This document shows positions 47,754-57,740 of a stretch of DNA of 64,000 bases, in pieces. The notes under the pieces were generated by a model. The model saw nothing but the letters and a program-made list of their open reading frames with translations, ran no database searches and was not told the origin of the DNA. Source of the DNA: Vibrio panuliri (lineage in GTDB: Bacteria > Pseudomonadota > Gammaproteobacteria > Enterobacterales > Vibrionaceae); the NCBI RefSeq assembly GCF_009938205.1, contig NZ_AP019654.1, forward strand, positions 992,001 through 1,056,000, read 5' to 3'. The position numbers and the translations under genes were made by a program. Positions within the stretch are counted from its first letter, which is position 1; every line of letters starts with the position of its first letter.

Positions 47754-50375
47754 ATGGGTAAGTCACTCGTTATTGTGGAGTCGCCAGCCAAAGCGAAAAC
47801 CATCAATAAATATCTCGGTAAGGACTTCATCGTAAAGTCTAGTGTGGGTCACGTGCGTGATCTACCAACGGCGGGTCAAAGCACCGGCCAGAAAGCGGCA
47901 GCGGTATCGACGAAAGGTTTAAGTGTCGAAGAGAAAGCGCGCATCAAACAAGAAAAAGATCGTAAATCGCTGATCAAAAAGATGGGTATTGACCCATACA
48001 ACGGCTGGGAAGCAAATTATCAAGTGCTTCCGGGCAAAGAGAAAGTGGTTGCCGAACTACAGAAACTCGCGAAAGACGCAGACAGCGTTTATCTCGCAAC
48101 CGACTTGGACCGCGAGGGAGAAGCCATCGCTTGGCACCTTCGTGAGATCATCGGTGGCGATGAAGAGCGATACAAACGTGTAGTGTTTAACGAAATTACT
48201 AAGAACGCGATTCAGCAAGCTTTCCAGAGTCCTGGCGAGCTAAGTATGGATGGCGTTAATGCGCAACAAGCACGCCGTTTCATGGACCGTGTTGTGGGCT
48301 TTATGGTCTCACCACTGTTGTGGAAAAAAGTGGCGCGTGGCTTGTCAGCGGGCCGTGTACAGTCGGTGGCAGTAAAACTACTGGTTGAACGTGAACGTGA
48401 AATTAAAGCGTTTGTTCCTGAAGAATTTTGGGATATTCACGCTGACACTAAGACACAAGATAAAACGGACTTCCGTCTGCAAGTGTCACAAAAAGATGGT
48501 GTAGCGTTTAAGCCTGTTAATCAAGCAGAAACCCAAGCGGCGATATCTGTTCTTGAGAATGCAGCGTACGAAGTATGTAAGCGTGAAGACCGCCCAACGT
48601 CGAGCAAACCGTCAGCACCATTTATCACCTCGACACTGCAGCAAGCTGCGAGTACGCGTCTTGGCTATGGTGTTAAAAAGACAATGATGTTAGCTCAGCG
48701 TTTGTATGAAGCGGGTTACATCACTTATATGCGTACCGACTCGACAAACTTGAGTGCGGAAGCGGTAGAGACAGTTCGTGGTTATATCACTAGCGAGTTT
48801 GGTGATGCCTACCTGCCAGCAAAAGCCAATGTTTACGGCAGCAAAGAAGGTGCTCAAGAGGCGCACGAAGCGATTCGTCCTTCTGACGTAACAGTGAAGG
48901 CAGATGACTTACAAGGTATGGAAGCTGATGCGCATAAGCTTTACGCGCTGATCTGGAATCAATTTGTCGCGTGTCAAATGACACCAGCGCAATATGACTC
49001 AACCACAGTCAGTGTGAAAGCGGCAGAGTTCACGCTTAAAGCGAAAGGTCGTATTCTCAAGTTTGATGGTTGGACTCGCGTTCAGCGTCCATTGGGCAAA
49101 AACGAAGACCAAATTCTGCCTGCGGTGCAAGTTGGCGATAAAATTGAACTACAACAGCTTGATCCTAAACAGCACTTCACTAAGCCGCCAGCGCGCTTTA
49201 CCGAAGCTGCACTAGTAAAAGAGCTTGAGAAGCGTGGTATTGGTCGTCCATCGACTTACGCATCGATCATCTCAACGATTCAAGACCGCGGCTACGTAAA
49301 AGTTGAGCAGCGTCGTTTCTACGCTGAGAAGATGGGTGAGATCGTGACTGACCGTCTCGATGGCAGTTTCCATGAGTTGATGAACTACGAGTTCACTTCA
49401 CGTATGGAAGAGAAGCTTGACCAAATCGCTGAAGGTGATGCGAACTGGAAATCTGTGCTGGATAACTTCTTTAACGACTTCTCAGGCGATTTAGAGAAAG
49501 CGGAGCAAGATGAAGATCAAGGTGGTATGAAACCAAATCATATCGTCTACACGGATATTGAGTGTCCTACCTGTTCTCGTCCTATGGGTATTCGTACCGC
49601 GTCAACGGGCGTGTTCCTTGGGTGTTCAGGTTACGCACTGCCGCCAAAAGAGCGTTGTAAGACCACGATTAACCTCGGTGACGAGGAAGGCATCATCAAT
49701 GTTCTAGAGGAAGACGTAGAAACCGCAGCATTGCGTGCTAAGAAACGTTGTCCTATCTGTGAAACAGCGATGGATGCATACCTGATCGACGATAAGCGCA
49801 AACTGCACGTATGTGGTAACAACCCGAACTGTGAAGGTTATGTGGTTGAGTTTGGTGAATACAAAGTCAAAGGTTATGACGGCCCAGTTGTTGAATGTGA
49901 CAAGTGTGGCAGTGACATGGTGCTGAAAAACGGTCGTTTTGGTAAGTACATGGATTGCACCAGCGAAACATGTAAGAACACGCGTAAGATCTTAAAGAAT
50001 GGCGAAGTTGCGCCACCGAAAGAAGATCCTGTGCACTTGCCAGAGTTGCCTTGTGAAAACTCAGACGCTTACTTTGTATTGCGTGACGGTGCATCAGGTC
50101 TATTCTTAGCGGCGAGTACCTTCCCTAAATCGCGTGAAACACGTGCACCGTTAGTGGAAGAACTAAAACGCTTTAAAGACCGTATTTCGGCTAAGTTCCA
50201 TTACTTAACCGAAGCGCCAGAGAAAGATCCAGACGGTCTACCATTGGTGGTACGTTTTAGCCGTAAGTCGAAAGAGAACTATGTTCGCTCTGAAATCGAC
50301 GGCAAACCATCGGGCTATACTGCACTATATATCGATGGAAAATGGGAAATTACCGACAAGCGTAAAAAGAAATAG
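47754..50375 (+). CDS. topA: DNA topoisomerase I
   Basis: 873-residue type IA topoisomerase relaxing negative supercoils. N-terminal TOPRIM domain ([30 protein letters not shown]), active-site Tyr in [12 protein letters not shown], the [26 protein letters not shown] motif, and at least three C-terminal Cys4 zinc-ribbon repeats starting with [16 protein letters not shown] and CDKCGSDM. Length matches gammaproteobacterial TopA. Single gene with its own terminator. Confidence 0.97.
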   Translation: MGKSLVIVESPAKAKTINKYLGKDFIVKSSVGHVRDLPTAGQSTGQKAAAVSTKGLSVEEKARIKQEKDRKSLIKKMGIDPYNGWEANYQVLPGKEKVVAELQKLAKDADSVYLATDLDREGEAIAWHLREIIGGDEERYKRVVFNEITKNAIQQAFQSPGELSMDGVNAQQARRFMDRVVGFMVSPLLWKKVARGLSAGRVQSVAVKLLVEREREIKAFVPEEFWDIHADTKTQDKTDFRLQVSQKDGVAFKPVNQAETQAAISVLENAAYEVCKREDRPTSSKPSAPFITSTLQQAASTRLGYGVKKTMMLAQRLYEAGYITYMRTDSTNLSAEAVETVRGYITSEFGDAYLPAKANVYGSKEGAQEAHEAIRPSDVTVKADDLQGMEADAHKLYALIWNQFVACQMTPAQYDSTTVSVKAAEFTLKAKGRILKFDGWTRVQRPLGKNEDQILPAVQVGDKIELQQLDPKQHFTKPPARFTEAALVKELEKRGIGRPSTYASIISTIQDRGYVKVEQRRFYAEKMGEIVTDRLDGSFHELMNYEFTSRMEEKLDQIAEGDANWKSVLDNFFNDFSGDLEKAEQDEDQGGMKPNHIVYTDIECPTCSRPMGIRTASTGVFLGCSGYALPPKERCKTTINLGDEEGIINVLEEDVETAALRAKKRCPICETAMDAYLIDDKRKLHVCGNNPNCEGYVVEFGEYKVKGYDGPVVECDKCGSDMVLKNGRFGKYMDCTSETCKNTRKILKNGEVAPPKEDPVHLPELPCENSDAYFVLRDGASGLFLAASTFPKSRETRAPLVEELKRFKDRISAKFHYLTEAPEKDPDGLPLVVRFSRKSKENYVRSEIDGKPSGYTALYIDGKWEITDKRKKK

Positions 50376-50392
50376 CGCTTGAAGTCGTGAAC

Positions 50393-50421
50393 AAAAGCAG
50401 CGAGTGATCGCTGCTTTTTTT
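50393..50421 (+). terminator. Intrinsic terminator of topA
   Basis: Perfect 11-bp stem AAAAGCAGCGA/TCGCTGCTTTT with a GTGA loop and a long T-run. Confidence 0.9.
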
Positions 50422-50802
50422 ATGCCTAAATTTTGCTTCAGCAAACGGTCTGATAATCAAGAGGGGCGTTTGTTAAAAAGTCACAAAACTGACATGCAGA
50501 TTTGGTACGGTTTTAATGTCGTTTTTACGAGGAAAGTCATGCTTCGGTAATATGATTGTTATCGGTTTGTATATGGGTTTGGCTTTAATGTGAGCTAGAT
50601 CGGGTGCTTGTGACGTAACTTGTGAGGATTCGACAGTATGCAATATTTAAAATTGTAATCTGTATTAGATCCGATAATTTATAACCAATGGCTTGCACAT
50701 AATAATGGACGTAGTCCAAATAACAACGCGCTATGCCTACCTAGGGAAAAAGGTGCCAGCAATTGGCACCAATTGATAAAAATATAATATGGAGAATAAC
50801 CA
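50422..50802 (+). promoter_or_regulatory. glgC leader region with hairpin at 50752-50770
   Basis: This 381-nt region holds no gene. Near its end a perfect 7-bp stem GGTGCCA/TGGCACC (loop GCAAT) lies 32 nt before the glgC start, without a T-run. It could modulate glgC translation or be a protein-binding site. No known riboswitch class recognised. Confidence 0.4.
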
Positions 50803-52020
50803 ATGGCTGGTGTTTTAGGTATGATCCTTGCTGGTGGAGAGGGCTCGAGACTGCGTCCACTTACTGAGTCTCGTAGTAAACCTTCTGTTCCTTTCGGGGG
50901 GAGTTATCGCCTAATTGATTTTGCGCTTAACAACTTTGTCAACGCTGACTTGATGCGTATTTACGTTCTCACTCAGTTTAAGTCGCAATCTTTGTTCCAT
51001 CACCTTAAGAAAGGTTGGAACATCAACGGCATTACTGATCGTTTTATTGATCCTATTCCAGCACAAATGCGCACTGGCAAGCGCTGGTATGAGGGGACCG
51101 CTGATGCTATCTATCAAAACTTACGTTTTATGGAGTTAGCAGAGCCTGATCAAGTATGTATCTTTGGTTCAGACCATATCTATAAAATGGATATTAAGCA
51201 GATGCTTGATTTCCACAAAGAACATGAAGCCGCATTAACGGTTTCGGCACTTCGCATGCCACTTTCTCAAGCCTCACAATTTGGGGTGATTGAAGTGGAC
51301 AGTGAAGGGCGCATGATTGGTTTTGAAGAAAAACCACTTAACCCTAAATCTATCCCAGGTGATCCAGAGCATGCTCTTGTTTCAATGGGTAACTACGTTT
51401 TTGAAGCTCAGACGCTATTTGCTGAGTTGATCGAAGATGCCGATAACCCAGAATCCTCACATGATTTTGGCAAAGACATCATTCCTAAAATGTTCCCTCG
51501 TGGTGATGTCTTTGTTTATGACTTTAGCCGTAATCAAATCACGGGTGAAAAAGAAGAGGTTTATTGGCGTGATGTAGGCACCATTGGTGCTTATTGGGAA
51601 GCGCACATGGACCTGTTGCGAAAAGACGCACCATTCTCACTGTATAACCGCAAGTGGCCATTACACACCTACTATCCACCGCTACCACCAGCAACTTTTA
51701 CTGACTCTGATAATGGACGAGTGCAGATTATTGATAGCTTAGTGTGTAACGGCAGCCTAGTTCGCGGTTCGAGAATTGAAAAATCGGTGCTTGGTTTCCG
51801 CAGCAATATCGCATCAACCTGCGACATCAGTGAAAGCATCTTATTAGGAGATGTGAAAGTCGGAGAAGGTTGTGTGTTACGCCGAGTGATCATCGATAAA
51901 GATGTAGAAATTGCAGCGGGCACTCAGATTGGTGTGAACCTAAAAGAAGATCGCAAACTGTTCCACGTTTCGGAAGAAGGCATTGTGGTGATTCCAAAAG
52001 GAGCACGCGTTGGGTACTGA
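50803..52020 (+). CDS. glgC: Glucose-1-phosphate adenylyltransferase
   Basis: 405-residue ADP-glucose pyrophosphorylase, the committed and allosterically controlled step of glycogen synthesis. N-terminal LAGGEGSRLRPLT nucleotide motif, FGGSYRLIDFALNN, the WYEGTADAIYQN substrate segment, and a C-terminal beta-helix. Overlaps glgA by 11 nt. Together they make and use ADP-glucose. Confidence 0.96.
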   Translation: MAGVLGMILAGGEGSRLRPLTESRSKPSVPFGGSYRLIDFALNNFVNADLMRIYVLTQFKSQSLFHHLKKGWNINGITDRFIDPIPAQMRTGKRWYEGTADAIYQNLRFMELAEPDQVCIFGSDHIYKMDIKQMLDFHKEHEAALTVSALRMPLSQASQFGVIEVDSEGRMIGFEEKPLNPKSIPGDPEHALVSMGNYVFEAQTLFAELIEDADNPESSHDFGKDIIPKMFPRGDVFVYDFSRNQITGEKEEVYWRDVGTIGAYWEAHMDLLRKDAPFSLYNRKWPLHTYYPPLPPATFTDSDNGRVQIIDSLVCNGSLVRGSRIEKSVLGFRSNIASTCDISESILLGDVKVGEGCVLRRVIIDKDVEIAAGTQIGVNLKEDRKLFHVSEEGIVVIPKGARVGY

Positions 52021-53467
52021 TCGTTTATCCATTCTGTTTGTCGCATCAGAAGTTGAAGGATTGATCAAAAGTGGGGGCTTAGCGGATGTCGCTAAGGCCC
52101 TGCCTCAAGCTCTTGACTCGATGGGACAAGATGTCAGAGTAACCTTACCGGGTTATCGTAAAATTAAAGCCTTGCAAGATGCTGACATCGTATTGGAGAC
52201 TCAATTAGAGCATTGGCCTCATACACCGTATCGAGTACGTCAACTTGCGGTAGGTGAGGTCAAAGTATACGCGATTGAGTGCGACCAATATTTTGCACGA
52301 GAGGAAATGTATTCGGAGTACAACCAAGCCTATGCTGACAATGGAGAGCGCTTTGCATTCTTCAGTGCAGCCTGTCTAGATATGTTGCCGAAGCTGAATT
52401 TTCAACCGGATATCATTCATGCCAATGACTGGCATACCGGGTTTGTTCCCTACCTGCTCAAGCATCGCTATGCCGAGCATCCATACTTTGCTCGCACTCG
52501 AAGTGTTATCTCCATTCACAACGCGGTGTTTAAAGGGGTGTTTAGTTACGAAGAGTTACCGAACCTCGCAGAGATGCAAGGGCACTACGCCCCCGATGCA
52601 GCGGTAAGTCCAACCCATATCACGATGCTCAAAGCGGGCGTGATGACTGCTGACAAGATCAATGCCGTGAGTCCTACCTATGCGGATGAACTCAAAACCG
52701 AGTTGGGTAGCCATGGTATGGCAAAAGAGTTTCGTGCCAGAGAGCATGACTTAGTCGGCATTCTTAATGGGTGCGATTACAGTGATTGGAACCCAGCAAC
52801 TGATGGCTTTATACCGACCCAGTATCACGCAGAGCTCAGTAGCATGCAGGCAGGGAAACTGGCGTGTAAACGTGAGTTACAAAAGCGTGTTAAGCTGCCT
52901 GAGAGCGAGGCTGCCGTGTTTGGTATGGTTTGCCGTTTGACCAATCAGAAAGGTGTGCACTATTTGCTGCCAATCCTCGAGCGTTTTCTTAAGCTTGACG
53001 CTCAGCTGGTGATTGTTGGGACGGGGGATCCGATCTTGGCAACGCAGCTGGCGGAGATCGCGGCGCATCACAGTGACAAGTTCGCTTTCGTTGAAGCATA
53101 CAGCAACGAGCTTGCCCACTTAGTCGAAGCCGGTTCGGATTTCTTCTTGATGCCGTCAGAGTTTGAGCCGTGTGGCTTAAACCAAATCTACAGTATGGCT
53201 TATGGTACCTTACCAATAGTGCGTGCGGTGGGGGGATTAAAAGACAGCGTGGTGGATTACGATTCCGATCCGGACAATGCGACTGGATTTGCGTTTATCC
53301 ATCCAGAGCCGATTGAACTGCTGAGCGTGATGCAACGCGCTTTACTGTTTTATCTACAGCAACGTGATGAGATGACAAAAGTACAGCTCTTTGCGATGCA
53401 AAAACAGTTTTGTTGGAAGCGAGCAGCAGACGAGTATTTGGCTCTGTATCGCAGCGCACTTTCCTAA
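52010..53467 (+). CDS. glgA: Glycogen synthase
   Basis: 485-residue ADP-glucose-dependent glycosyltransferase (GT5) extending glycogen chains. ADP-glucose motif KSGGLADV at about residues 17-24, HANDWHTGFVPYLLKHR, and EFEPCGLNQIYSMAYGTLP near the C-terminus. The start is TTG at 52010 with AAGGAG 6 nt upstream, inside the end of glgC, giving translational coupling. Branching and debranching enzymes are not in the window. Confidence 0.95.
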   Translation: MGTDRLSILFVASEVEGLIKSGGLADVAKALPQALDSMGQDVRVTLPGYRKIKALQDADIVLETQLEHWPHTPYRVRQLAVGEVKVYAIECDQYFAREEMYSEYNQAYADNGERFAFFSAACLDMLPKLNFQPDIIHANDWHTGFVPYLLKHRYAEHPYFARTRSVISIHNAVFKGVFSYEELPNLAEMQGHYAPDAAVSPTHITMLKAGVMTADKINAVSPTYADELKTELGSHGMAKEFRAREHDLVGILNGCDYSDWNPATDGFIPTQYHAELSSMQAGKLACKRELQKRVKLPESEAAVFGMVCRLTNQKGVHYLLPILERFLKLDAQLVIVGTGDPILATQLAEIAAHHSDKFAFVEAYSNELAHLVEAGSDFFLMPSEFEPCGLNQIYSMAYGTLPIVRAVGGLKDSVVDYDSDPDNATGFAFIHPEPIELLSVMQRALLFYLQQRDEMTKVQLFAMQKQFCWKRAADEYLALYRSALS

Positions 53468-53503
53468 CCTAAGCCGCGGCAATAAAGTTAACAGAACTCT
53501 GAT

Positions 53504-53530
53504 AAAAGACATCATTTGATGTCTTTTTTT
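53504..53530 (+). terminator. Intrinsic terminator of glgCA
   Basis: Perfect 11-bp stem AAAAGACATCA/TGATGTCTTTT with a TT loop (effectively a larger loop) and T-run. Confidence 0.9.
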
Positions 53531-53642
53531 ACACTTTTCTCGTCTCAACTTCATATAAAATGATATAAGCTCAATGGAGCTTCACATAACTTATGGTAGG
53601 CTTCTGCCCTCTTAGCACTATCAATTATAACTATTCGCATAA

Positions 53643-54440
53643 ATGAGTAATGCCTTGCTGTTTCATAAAACCTATCTGCATCCAACAAGTAATGAATGGG
53701 TAGTCTTTATCCATGGTGCGGGCGGGAGTTCATCTATTTGGTTTAAGCAGATCAAAGCGTACAAGCAACATTTCAACCTAGTGCTGATTGATTTACGAGG
53801 CCACGGTAAGTCAAACCAGTTACTAAAAGAGATCATGACCAGTCGTTACACGTTTAAAGCAGTAACACTGGATATCCTGCAAGTGCTTGACCACCTCAAA
53901 ATACAATCTGCCCATTTTGTCGGCTTGTCTCTCGGTACGATTATCGTGCATAACCTAGCAGAACTGGCGACCGACCGCGTGAAATCGATGGTGCTTGGTG
54001 GGGCTGTCACACGTCTTAATACGCGTTCACAATTCTTGGTTAAAGTGGGCAATATCTTTAAACATATTGTGCCTTACATGTGGTTGTACAGCTTGTTTGC
54101 GTACATAGTTATGCCACAACGAGCGCAAAAGCAGTCGCGGCATCTCTTTATCCGTGAGGCGAAAAAGCTCTGTCAGCAAGAGTTCAAAAGATGGTTTATA
54201 TTGGCATCTGATGTGAACCCGCTAATGCGTTATTTTAATCAAAAAGAGTTGCCGATCCCGACTTTGTATTTGATGGGCGATCAGGACTACATGTTTATCA
54301 AGCCAGTGAAAGAGATCGTTGCTCTACAGCACCAAAGTCAGTTACTAGAGATAGCGGATTGTGGTCATGTGTGTAATATCGAAAAACCCGAAGAGTTTAA
54401 TCAGCATTCGATCCGCTTTATTCAGCAACAGATCCGCTAA
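53643..54440 (+). CDS. Alpha/beta hydrolase
   Basis: 265-residue alpha/beta-hydrolase-fold enzyme. Oxyanion-hole motif FIHGAGGSS, nucleophile Ser in GLSLGT (about residue 97), acid Asp in MGDQDYMF and catalytic His in CGHVCNIEKPEEF. The substrate, an ester or acyl compound, is unknown. It ends 4 nt into the convergent DUF2007 gene. Confidence 0.82.
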   Translation: MSNALLFHKTYLHPTSNEWVVFIHGAGGSSSIWFKQIKAYKQHFNLVLIDLRGHGKSNQLLKEIMTSRYTFKAVTLDILQVLDHLKIQSAHFVGLSLGTIIVHNLAELATDRVKSMVLGGAVTRLNTRSQFLVKVGNIFKHIVPYMWLYSLFAYIVMPQRAQKQSRHLFIREAKKLCQQEFKRWFILASDVNPLMRYFNQKELPIPTLYLMGDQDYMFIKPVKEIVALQHQSQLLEIADCGHVCNIEKPEEFNQHSIRFIQQQIR

Positions 54441-54742
54441 TGGATCGCGACGCCACATTGCCAACACAGTGCAAATTGTCCTTCATTAAGCTCCCCACAC
54501 TCAGTGCAGCGCCAAGCCTGTTGTGAGTGTGGTTGTTCAAACTGCTCAATCAGTTCAATCGCTATCTCTTTTTTAGCTAGGTCGAGTAACCAAACATGAG
54601 GGGCGCTCGCTTCTCCAAACGGCACTTCACCTTGCAATCCAAAAATGCCTTCTCCTCGCACTTCGCATTGTATGTTGTGGGAGCGTAAAAGCTCACACAC
54701 AATGTGAGCTTGAGGTGGATTCACGGCACTGAATATTTTCAT
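54437..54742 (-). CDS. DUF2007 protein with C-terminal zinc ribbon
   Basis: 101-residue protein. The N-terminal DUF2007 domain (about 1-65: AHIVCELLRSHNIQCEV) has a GlnB-like fold seen in putative signal proteins. A C-terminal zinc-ribbon-like Cys4 (CTEC...CWQC, about 79-97) follows. The ATG at 54742 is used; the preceding TTG is less likely. It is 12 nt ahead of... downstream of the TVP38 gene on the same strand, so the two may be cotranscribed. Function unknown. Confidence 0.8.
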   Translation of the reverse strand: MKIFSAVNPPQAHIVCELLRSHNIQCEVRGEGIFGLQGEVPFGEASAPHVWLLDLAKKEIAIELIEQFEQPHSQQAWRCTECGELNEGQFALCWQCGVAIH

Positions 54743-54754
54743 CAATAACCTCGA

Positions 54755-55444
54755 TTATACTTGGCTGTGAGATTCTGGCTGGCGTCGAAGTTTAGCCATT
54801 ACCCATTTGGCAATAATTGGGAATAAGCCGAGTAGGGCAAAAGAGACCAAAACAGATGGGGATACAATGCCCGACAAGCTGTCGATTTGAGCTAGTTGAG
54901 TACCAGCATTGAGATAAACGGCAGTGCCCGGCAACATACCTAATTGGCTAACCAGATAAAAACGTGCCGTCGTGATAGGAGTTAGCCCCATCAGTAGGTT
55001 AATCAAAAAGAACGGAAAGACCGGAATTAAGCGTAAGGAGAAGAGATAGAATGCCCCATCTTTTTCTACGCCTTGATTGATCGCAGAGAGTTTGTCGCCA
55101 AATTTGCTTTGTACCCAATCACGCAGTAAGAAGCGGCTGCTGAGGAAGGCGAGTGTTGCGCCCAGCGTGCTAGCAAATGATACCAGTAGTAAACTGGTCC
55201 AAAAACCAAACAGGGCGGCACCAAGTAGCGTGACGACGGCTGCTCCGGGAATCGAAAAGGCGGTTATCGCGACATAAGCGGAGAAGTAGATGATGGCGGC
55301 AAGTACGAAATTCTGCGCAATAAACTCACCAAGAGCCGCTTGCTGAGCTTTCGCATTTTCCAACGTGAGTTGATCACCAAATTGTGAAATTAACACCGCG
55401 ATTAGGGCGATCAGTGCTATCCCTATCAATAATTTTTTGTTCAT
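54755..55444 (-). CDS. TVP38/TMEM64-family membrane protein
   Basis: 229-residue inner-membrane protein of the SNARE-associated/DedA-like VTT family, with about five to six hydrophobic segments and the family core FSIPGAAVVTLLGAALFG and LRLIPVFPFFLINLLMG. VTT proteins are linked to lipid scrambling or transport; the function here is unproven. GAGG-rich RBS before the ATG. It probably forms a unit with the DUF2007 gene 12 nt downstream. Confidence 0.87.
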   Translation of the reverse strand: MNKKLLIGIALIALIAVLISQFGDQLTLENAKAQQAALGEFIAQNFVLAAIIYFSAYVAITAFSIPGAAVVTLLGAALFGFWTSLLLVSFASTLGATLAFLSSRFLLRDWVQSKFGDKLSAINQGVEKDGAFYLFSLRLIPVFPFFLINLLMGLTPITTARFYLVSQLGMLPGTAVYLNAGTQLAQIDSLSGIVSPSVLVSFALLGLFPIIAKWVMAKLRRQPESHSQV

Positions 55445-55551
55445 CTTCGCTCTCCTTTCCCTTTTTTGCGTCCGCTTATTCTTAGTTTAGCTGTTGGGGG
55501 AATCTTGTCTCTGTTGGTAGATAAGAACCTTAAAGTGAAGAAAAACTTTCA

Positions 55552-55579
55552 TAAAAAAAGCCAGCGAAATTCGCTGGCT
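55552..55579 (-). terminator. Intrinsic terminator of tfoY
   Basis: Perfect 9-bp stem AGCCAGCGA/TCGCTGGCT with a 3-nt loop, followed by a seven-T run on the minus strand. Confidence 0.9.
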
Positions 55580-55584
55580 AGTGT

Positions 55585-56175
55585 TTATTGAAGTCGAGAG
55601 AGTAGCTCATCTCTGCGCTCTTGGGGTACCACTGACCAGTGTGTCCCTTTAATTGCGCCTTCAAGAGACCACAACAGCTCTAGGCTAACATCACTAGAGT
55701 GAGTTTCGCGAATCGCTTTATAAGCCTCTACAGAGCCCGCTTGCTGCAATTGCTCAACATTATCGATACCGGCTTTCTTCAGCATTCGCTCAGTCGCTAA
55801 GCGAAGGTTCGGTAAATCTTTAATGCGAGTTGGTTTTGTTTCAGCTTGCGCTGATTTCTCAACTTGAGCTTGTGCGTGTGCTTCACGTGCAATCTCAAGC
55901 GTTTTGGTGCTATTACTGTACAAATCTTCACTCAGAGCGAAGTATTTAGTGACAACAGGAAACCCACGTTTGTGGTACACGTACGGCTCGAATCCTTGTT
56001 GTTTAAACTGCTTGGCGAGAATGCTGTCTGCTCGAATATGAAGCTTATTATTTACAACTAACGCAAACATAGTTTCGTCTGCAAAAATCCCAAACCCACC
56101 AAACATAGAGCGAGATTTAATACGACCTAGCGGCTCAAAGAGCCTCATCGAGTCTTTAAGAATTGGTTTGTCCAT
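55585..56175 (-). CDS. tfoY: TfoX/Sxy-family regulator TfoY
   Basis: 196-residue TfoX-family protein: N-terminal domain (about 5-95: [20 protein letters not shown]) and C-terminal TfoX domain (about 115-195: [19 protein letters not shown]). The c-di-GMP riboswitch in its leader and its place before purR identify it as the V. cholerae VC1722 (TfoY) counterpart and not TfoX. In V. cholerae, TfoY promotes type VI secretion and motility when c-di-GMP is low. The RBS is weak and could be sequestered by the leader. Confidence 0.88.
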   Translation of the reverse strand: MDKPILKDSMRLFEPLGRIKSRSMFGGFGIFADETMFALVVNNKLHIRADSILAKQFKQQGFEPYVYHKRGFPVVTKYFALSEDLYSNSTKTLEIAREAHAQAQVEKSAQAETKPTRIKDLPNLRLATERMLKKAGIDNVEQLQQAGSVEAYKAIRETHSSDVSLELLWSLEGAIKGTHWSVVPQERRDELLSRLQ

Positions 56176-56284
56176 TCAGTACTTTCTCGGTGTATGTGTA
56201 TGTCAATACGCCACCAAATCAGGTCCGAAAGATTAGCAGTTATGCAGGAAATAGGAGAATAATCCGTTAACGCGCGCATTTCTA

Positions 56285-56383
56285 CCATCGGCAACCCCGC
56301 TACCATACGTCTTATGCTGTGCATAAAAGTTTAGGCCGGAAGCTTTGCGTCCCATCTTTTCAGAATGGTTTGCCCTGTGCGTG
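56285..56383 (-). promoter_or_regulatory. Class-I cyclic-di-GMP riboswitch (GEMM-I, Vc2-like)
   Basis: On the minus strand the leader reads CACGCACAGGGCAAACCATT, then GGGACGCAAAGC and CCGGCCTAAAC, then GGTAGCGGGGTTGCCGATGG. This reproduces the Vc2 aptamer of V. cholerae almost base for base in the conserved core; only the two peripheral stem loops differ. It includes the GAAA-containing loop of the first hairpin. It ends 109 nt before the tfoY start, leaving room for an expression platform. The rest of the 359-nt gap holds the promoter and the purR 3' hairpin. Confidence 0.97.
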
Positions 56384-56486
56384 ACTTAATTTGCCTTGCT
56401 AAAGATTAAATACTTCTGTTTCAAAGTATCACCATACTATGAAAGAATTGTGATCTTAATGCAAGAATTAAGTTGGGTAGGAGTCA

Positions 56487-56517
56487 CAATAGCCGACTAA
56501 TCTCACATCGGCTATTG
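56487..56517 (-). terminator. Hairpin after purR
   Basis: Perfect 10-bp stem CAATAGCCGA/TCGGCTATTG with an 11-nt loop, 18 nt past the purR stop. No strong T-run, so a weak terminator or stabilising hairpin. Confidence 0.5.
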
Positions 56518-56534
56518 TTATAATAATCATTGAG

Positions 56535-57539
56535 TTAAGGTAATTTGGTTACCGTAGAGCGTTCAACGATTTCTGGATGCATTTCAAATACGCGTTTGTC
56601 ATGCTCTTTGTCTTTAATGCGTTCAAGTAAGATTTCGAAGGCATTTTTACCAACACGACGTTTAGGTTGGTGAACCGTTGTCAGTGGTGGCGAGAAGTAC
56701 TCAGCAAGCTCGATATTGTCATAACCAATCACAGACATATCTTCAGGAATACGGATACCTTTCTGTTGCAGACGACTCATTAGACCAAGGGCCATGGTGT
56801 CATTGAAACAGAAAATTGCTGTTGGGCGTTTATCCATCGCTGCGATTTTATCTGCCGCTAGCACAGCAGTATCACACTCGAAGTTACCTTCTAAGATCCA
56901 ATCTTCATTTACTGCCAAGTTCGCTTCATTCATCGCGCGCTTGAAGCCTTGAATTCGTTCCTGACAGGCTGCTTTTTCAAAGTGACCGCTTAGACAAGCG
57001 ATGTCTTTGTGACCATGATCGATTAGGTATTTGGTAGCAAGATAGCCACCTTCTTCCGAGTTATCGATGATCTTATCCGCTTGAGAACTCTCCGGACCCC
57101 AATCCATAACTACTTTTGGAATGTCTTTGTGGCGGTCCAGCATTTCACTCAGTTCTTCTGTTAGGTCAGAACACATCACCAAAATACCATCGACGCGTTT
57201 TTCAGCGAGCATGCGAATGTAATCGCGTTGCTTTTCGTAGATACCACCGGTATTACATAGGATAAGTGTGTAACCTTGGCGGTAGCAGTAGCTTTCTACA
57301 CCATCGATGACTTCAGAAAAGAATAGGTTAGTTGATTGCGTCACCAACATACCAATTGTGCGGGTACTGTTGCACTTTAAGCTACGCGCAACAGCGCTTG
57401 GCGCGTAGTTTAGTTCAGTGACGGCTTCCATCACGCGCTCTTGAGTTGCTTCCGCAACAAAACGCGTTTTGTTAATAACGTGTGAGACTGTCGTGGTTGA
57501 TACGCCGGCAAGGCGAGCAACATCTTTAATAGTGGCCAT
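56535..57539 (-). CDS. purR: LacI-family purine repressor
   Basis: 334-residue repressor. The N-terminal LacI helix-turn-helix [19 protein letters not shown] with hinge ([14 protein letters not shown] [10 protein letters not shown]) is close to E. coli PurR, followed by a periplasmic-binding-type effector domain with [13 protein letters not shown] and [14 protein letters not shown]. PurR represses purine synthesis when bound to hypoxanthine or guanine. Located between tfoY and torD as in V. cholerae. Confidence 0.92.
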   Translation of the reverse strand: MATIKDVARLAGVSTTTVSHVINKTRFVAEATQERVMEAVTELNYAPSAVARSLKCNSTRTIGMLVTQSTNLFFSEVIDGVESYCYRQGYTLILCNTGGIYEKQRDYIRMLAEKRVDGILVMCSDLTEELSEMLDRHKDIPKVVMDWGPESSQADKIIDNSEEGGYLATKYLIDHGHKDIACLSGHFEKAACQERIQGFKRAMNEANLAVNEDWILEGNFECDTAVLAADKIAAMDKRPTAIFCFNDTMALGLMSRLQQKGIRIPEDMSVIGYDNIELAEYFSPPLTTVHQPKRRVGKNAFEILLERIKDKEHDKRVFEMHPEIVERSTVTKLP

Positions 57540-57616
57540 AAGGTATGATCCTTTCTATAGCTGCCACATGGCTATTCACATTTTTGAATAAAACTGGCAG
57601 AAAGTAATAGAAATAC

Positions 57617-57641
57617 AAAAACCGCTTTTTTACAGCGGTTT
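57617..57641 (-). terminator. Intrinsic terminator of torD
   Basis: Stem AAACCGCT/AGCGGTTT followed by TTTTTG on the minus strand. A second imperfect hairpin (ACCC...CTCAT/ATGAG...GGGT) lies nearer the torD stop at about 57704-57732. Confidence 0.75.
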
Positions 57642-57740
57642 GTACTTGTTTGGTCTTTTTATCGTTTGCGGCTTCGATTTTAGACCGCATCGCCGCCAGT
57701 AGCAAACGAAAAACCCGCTCTCATTTTATGAGAAGGGGTG

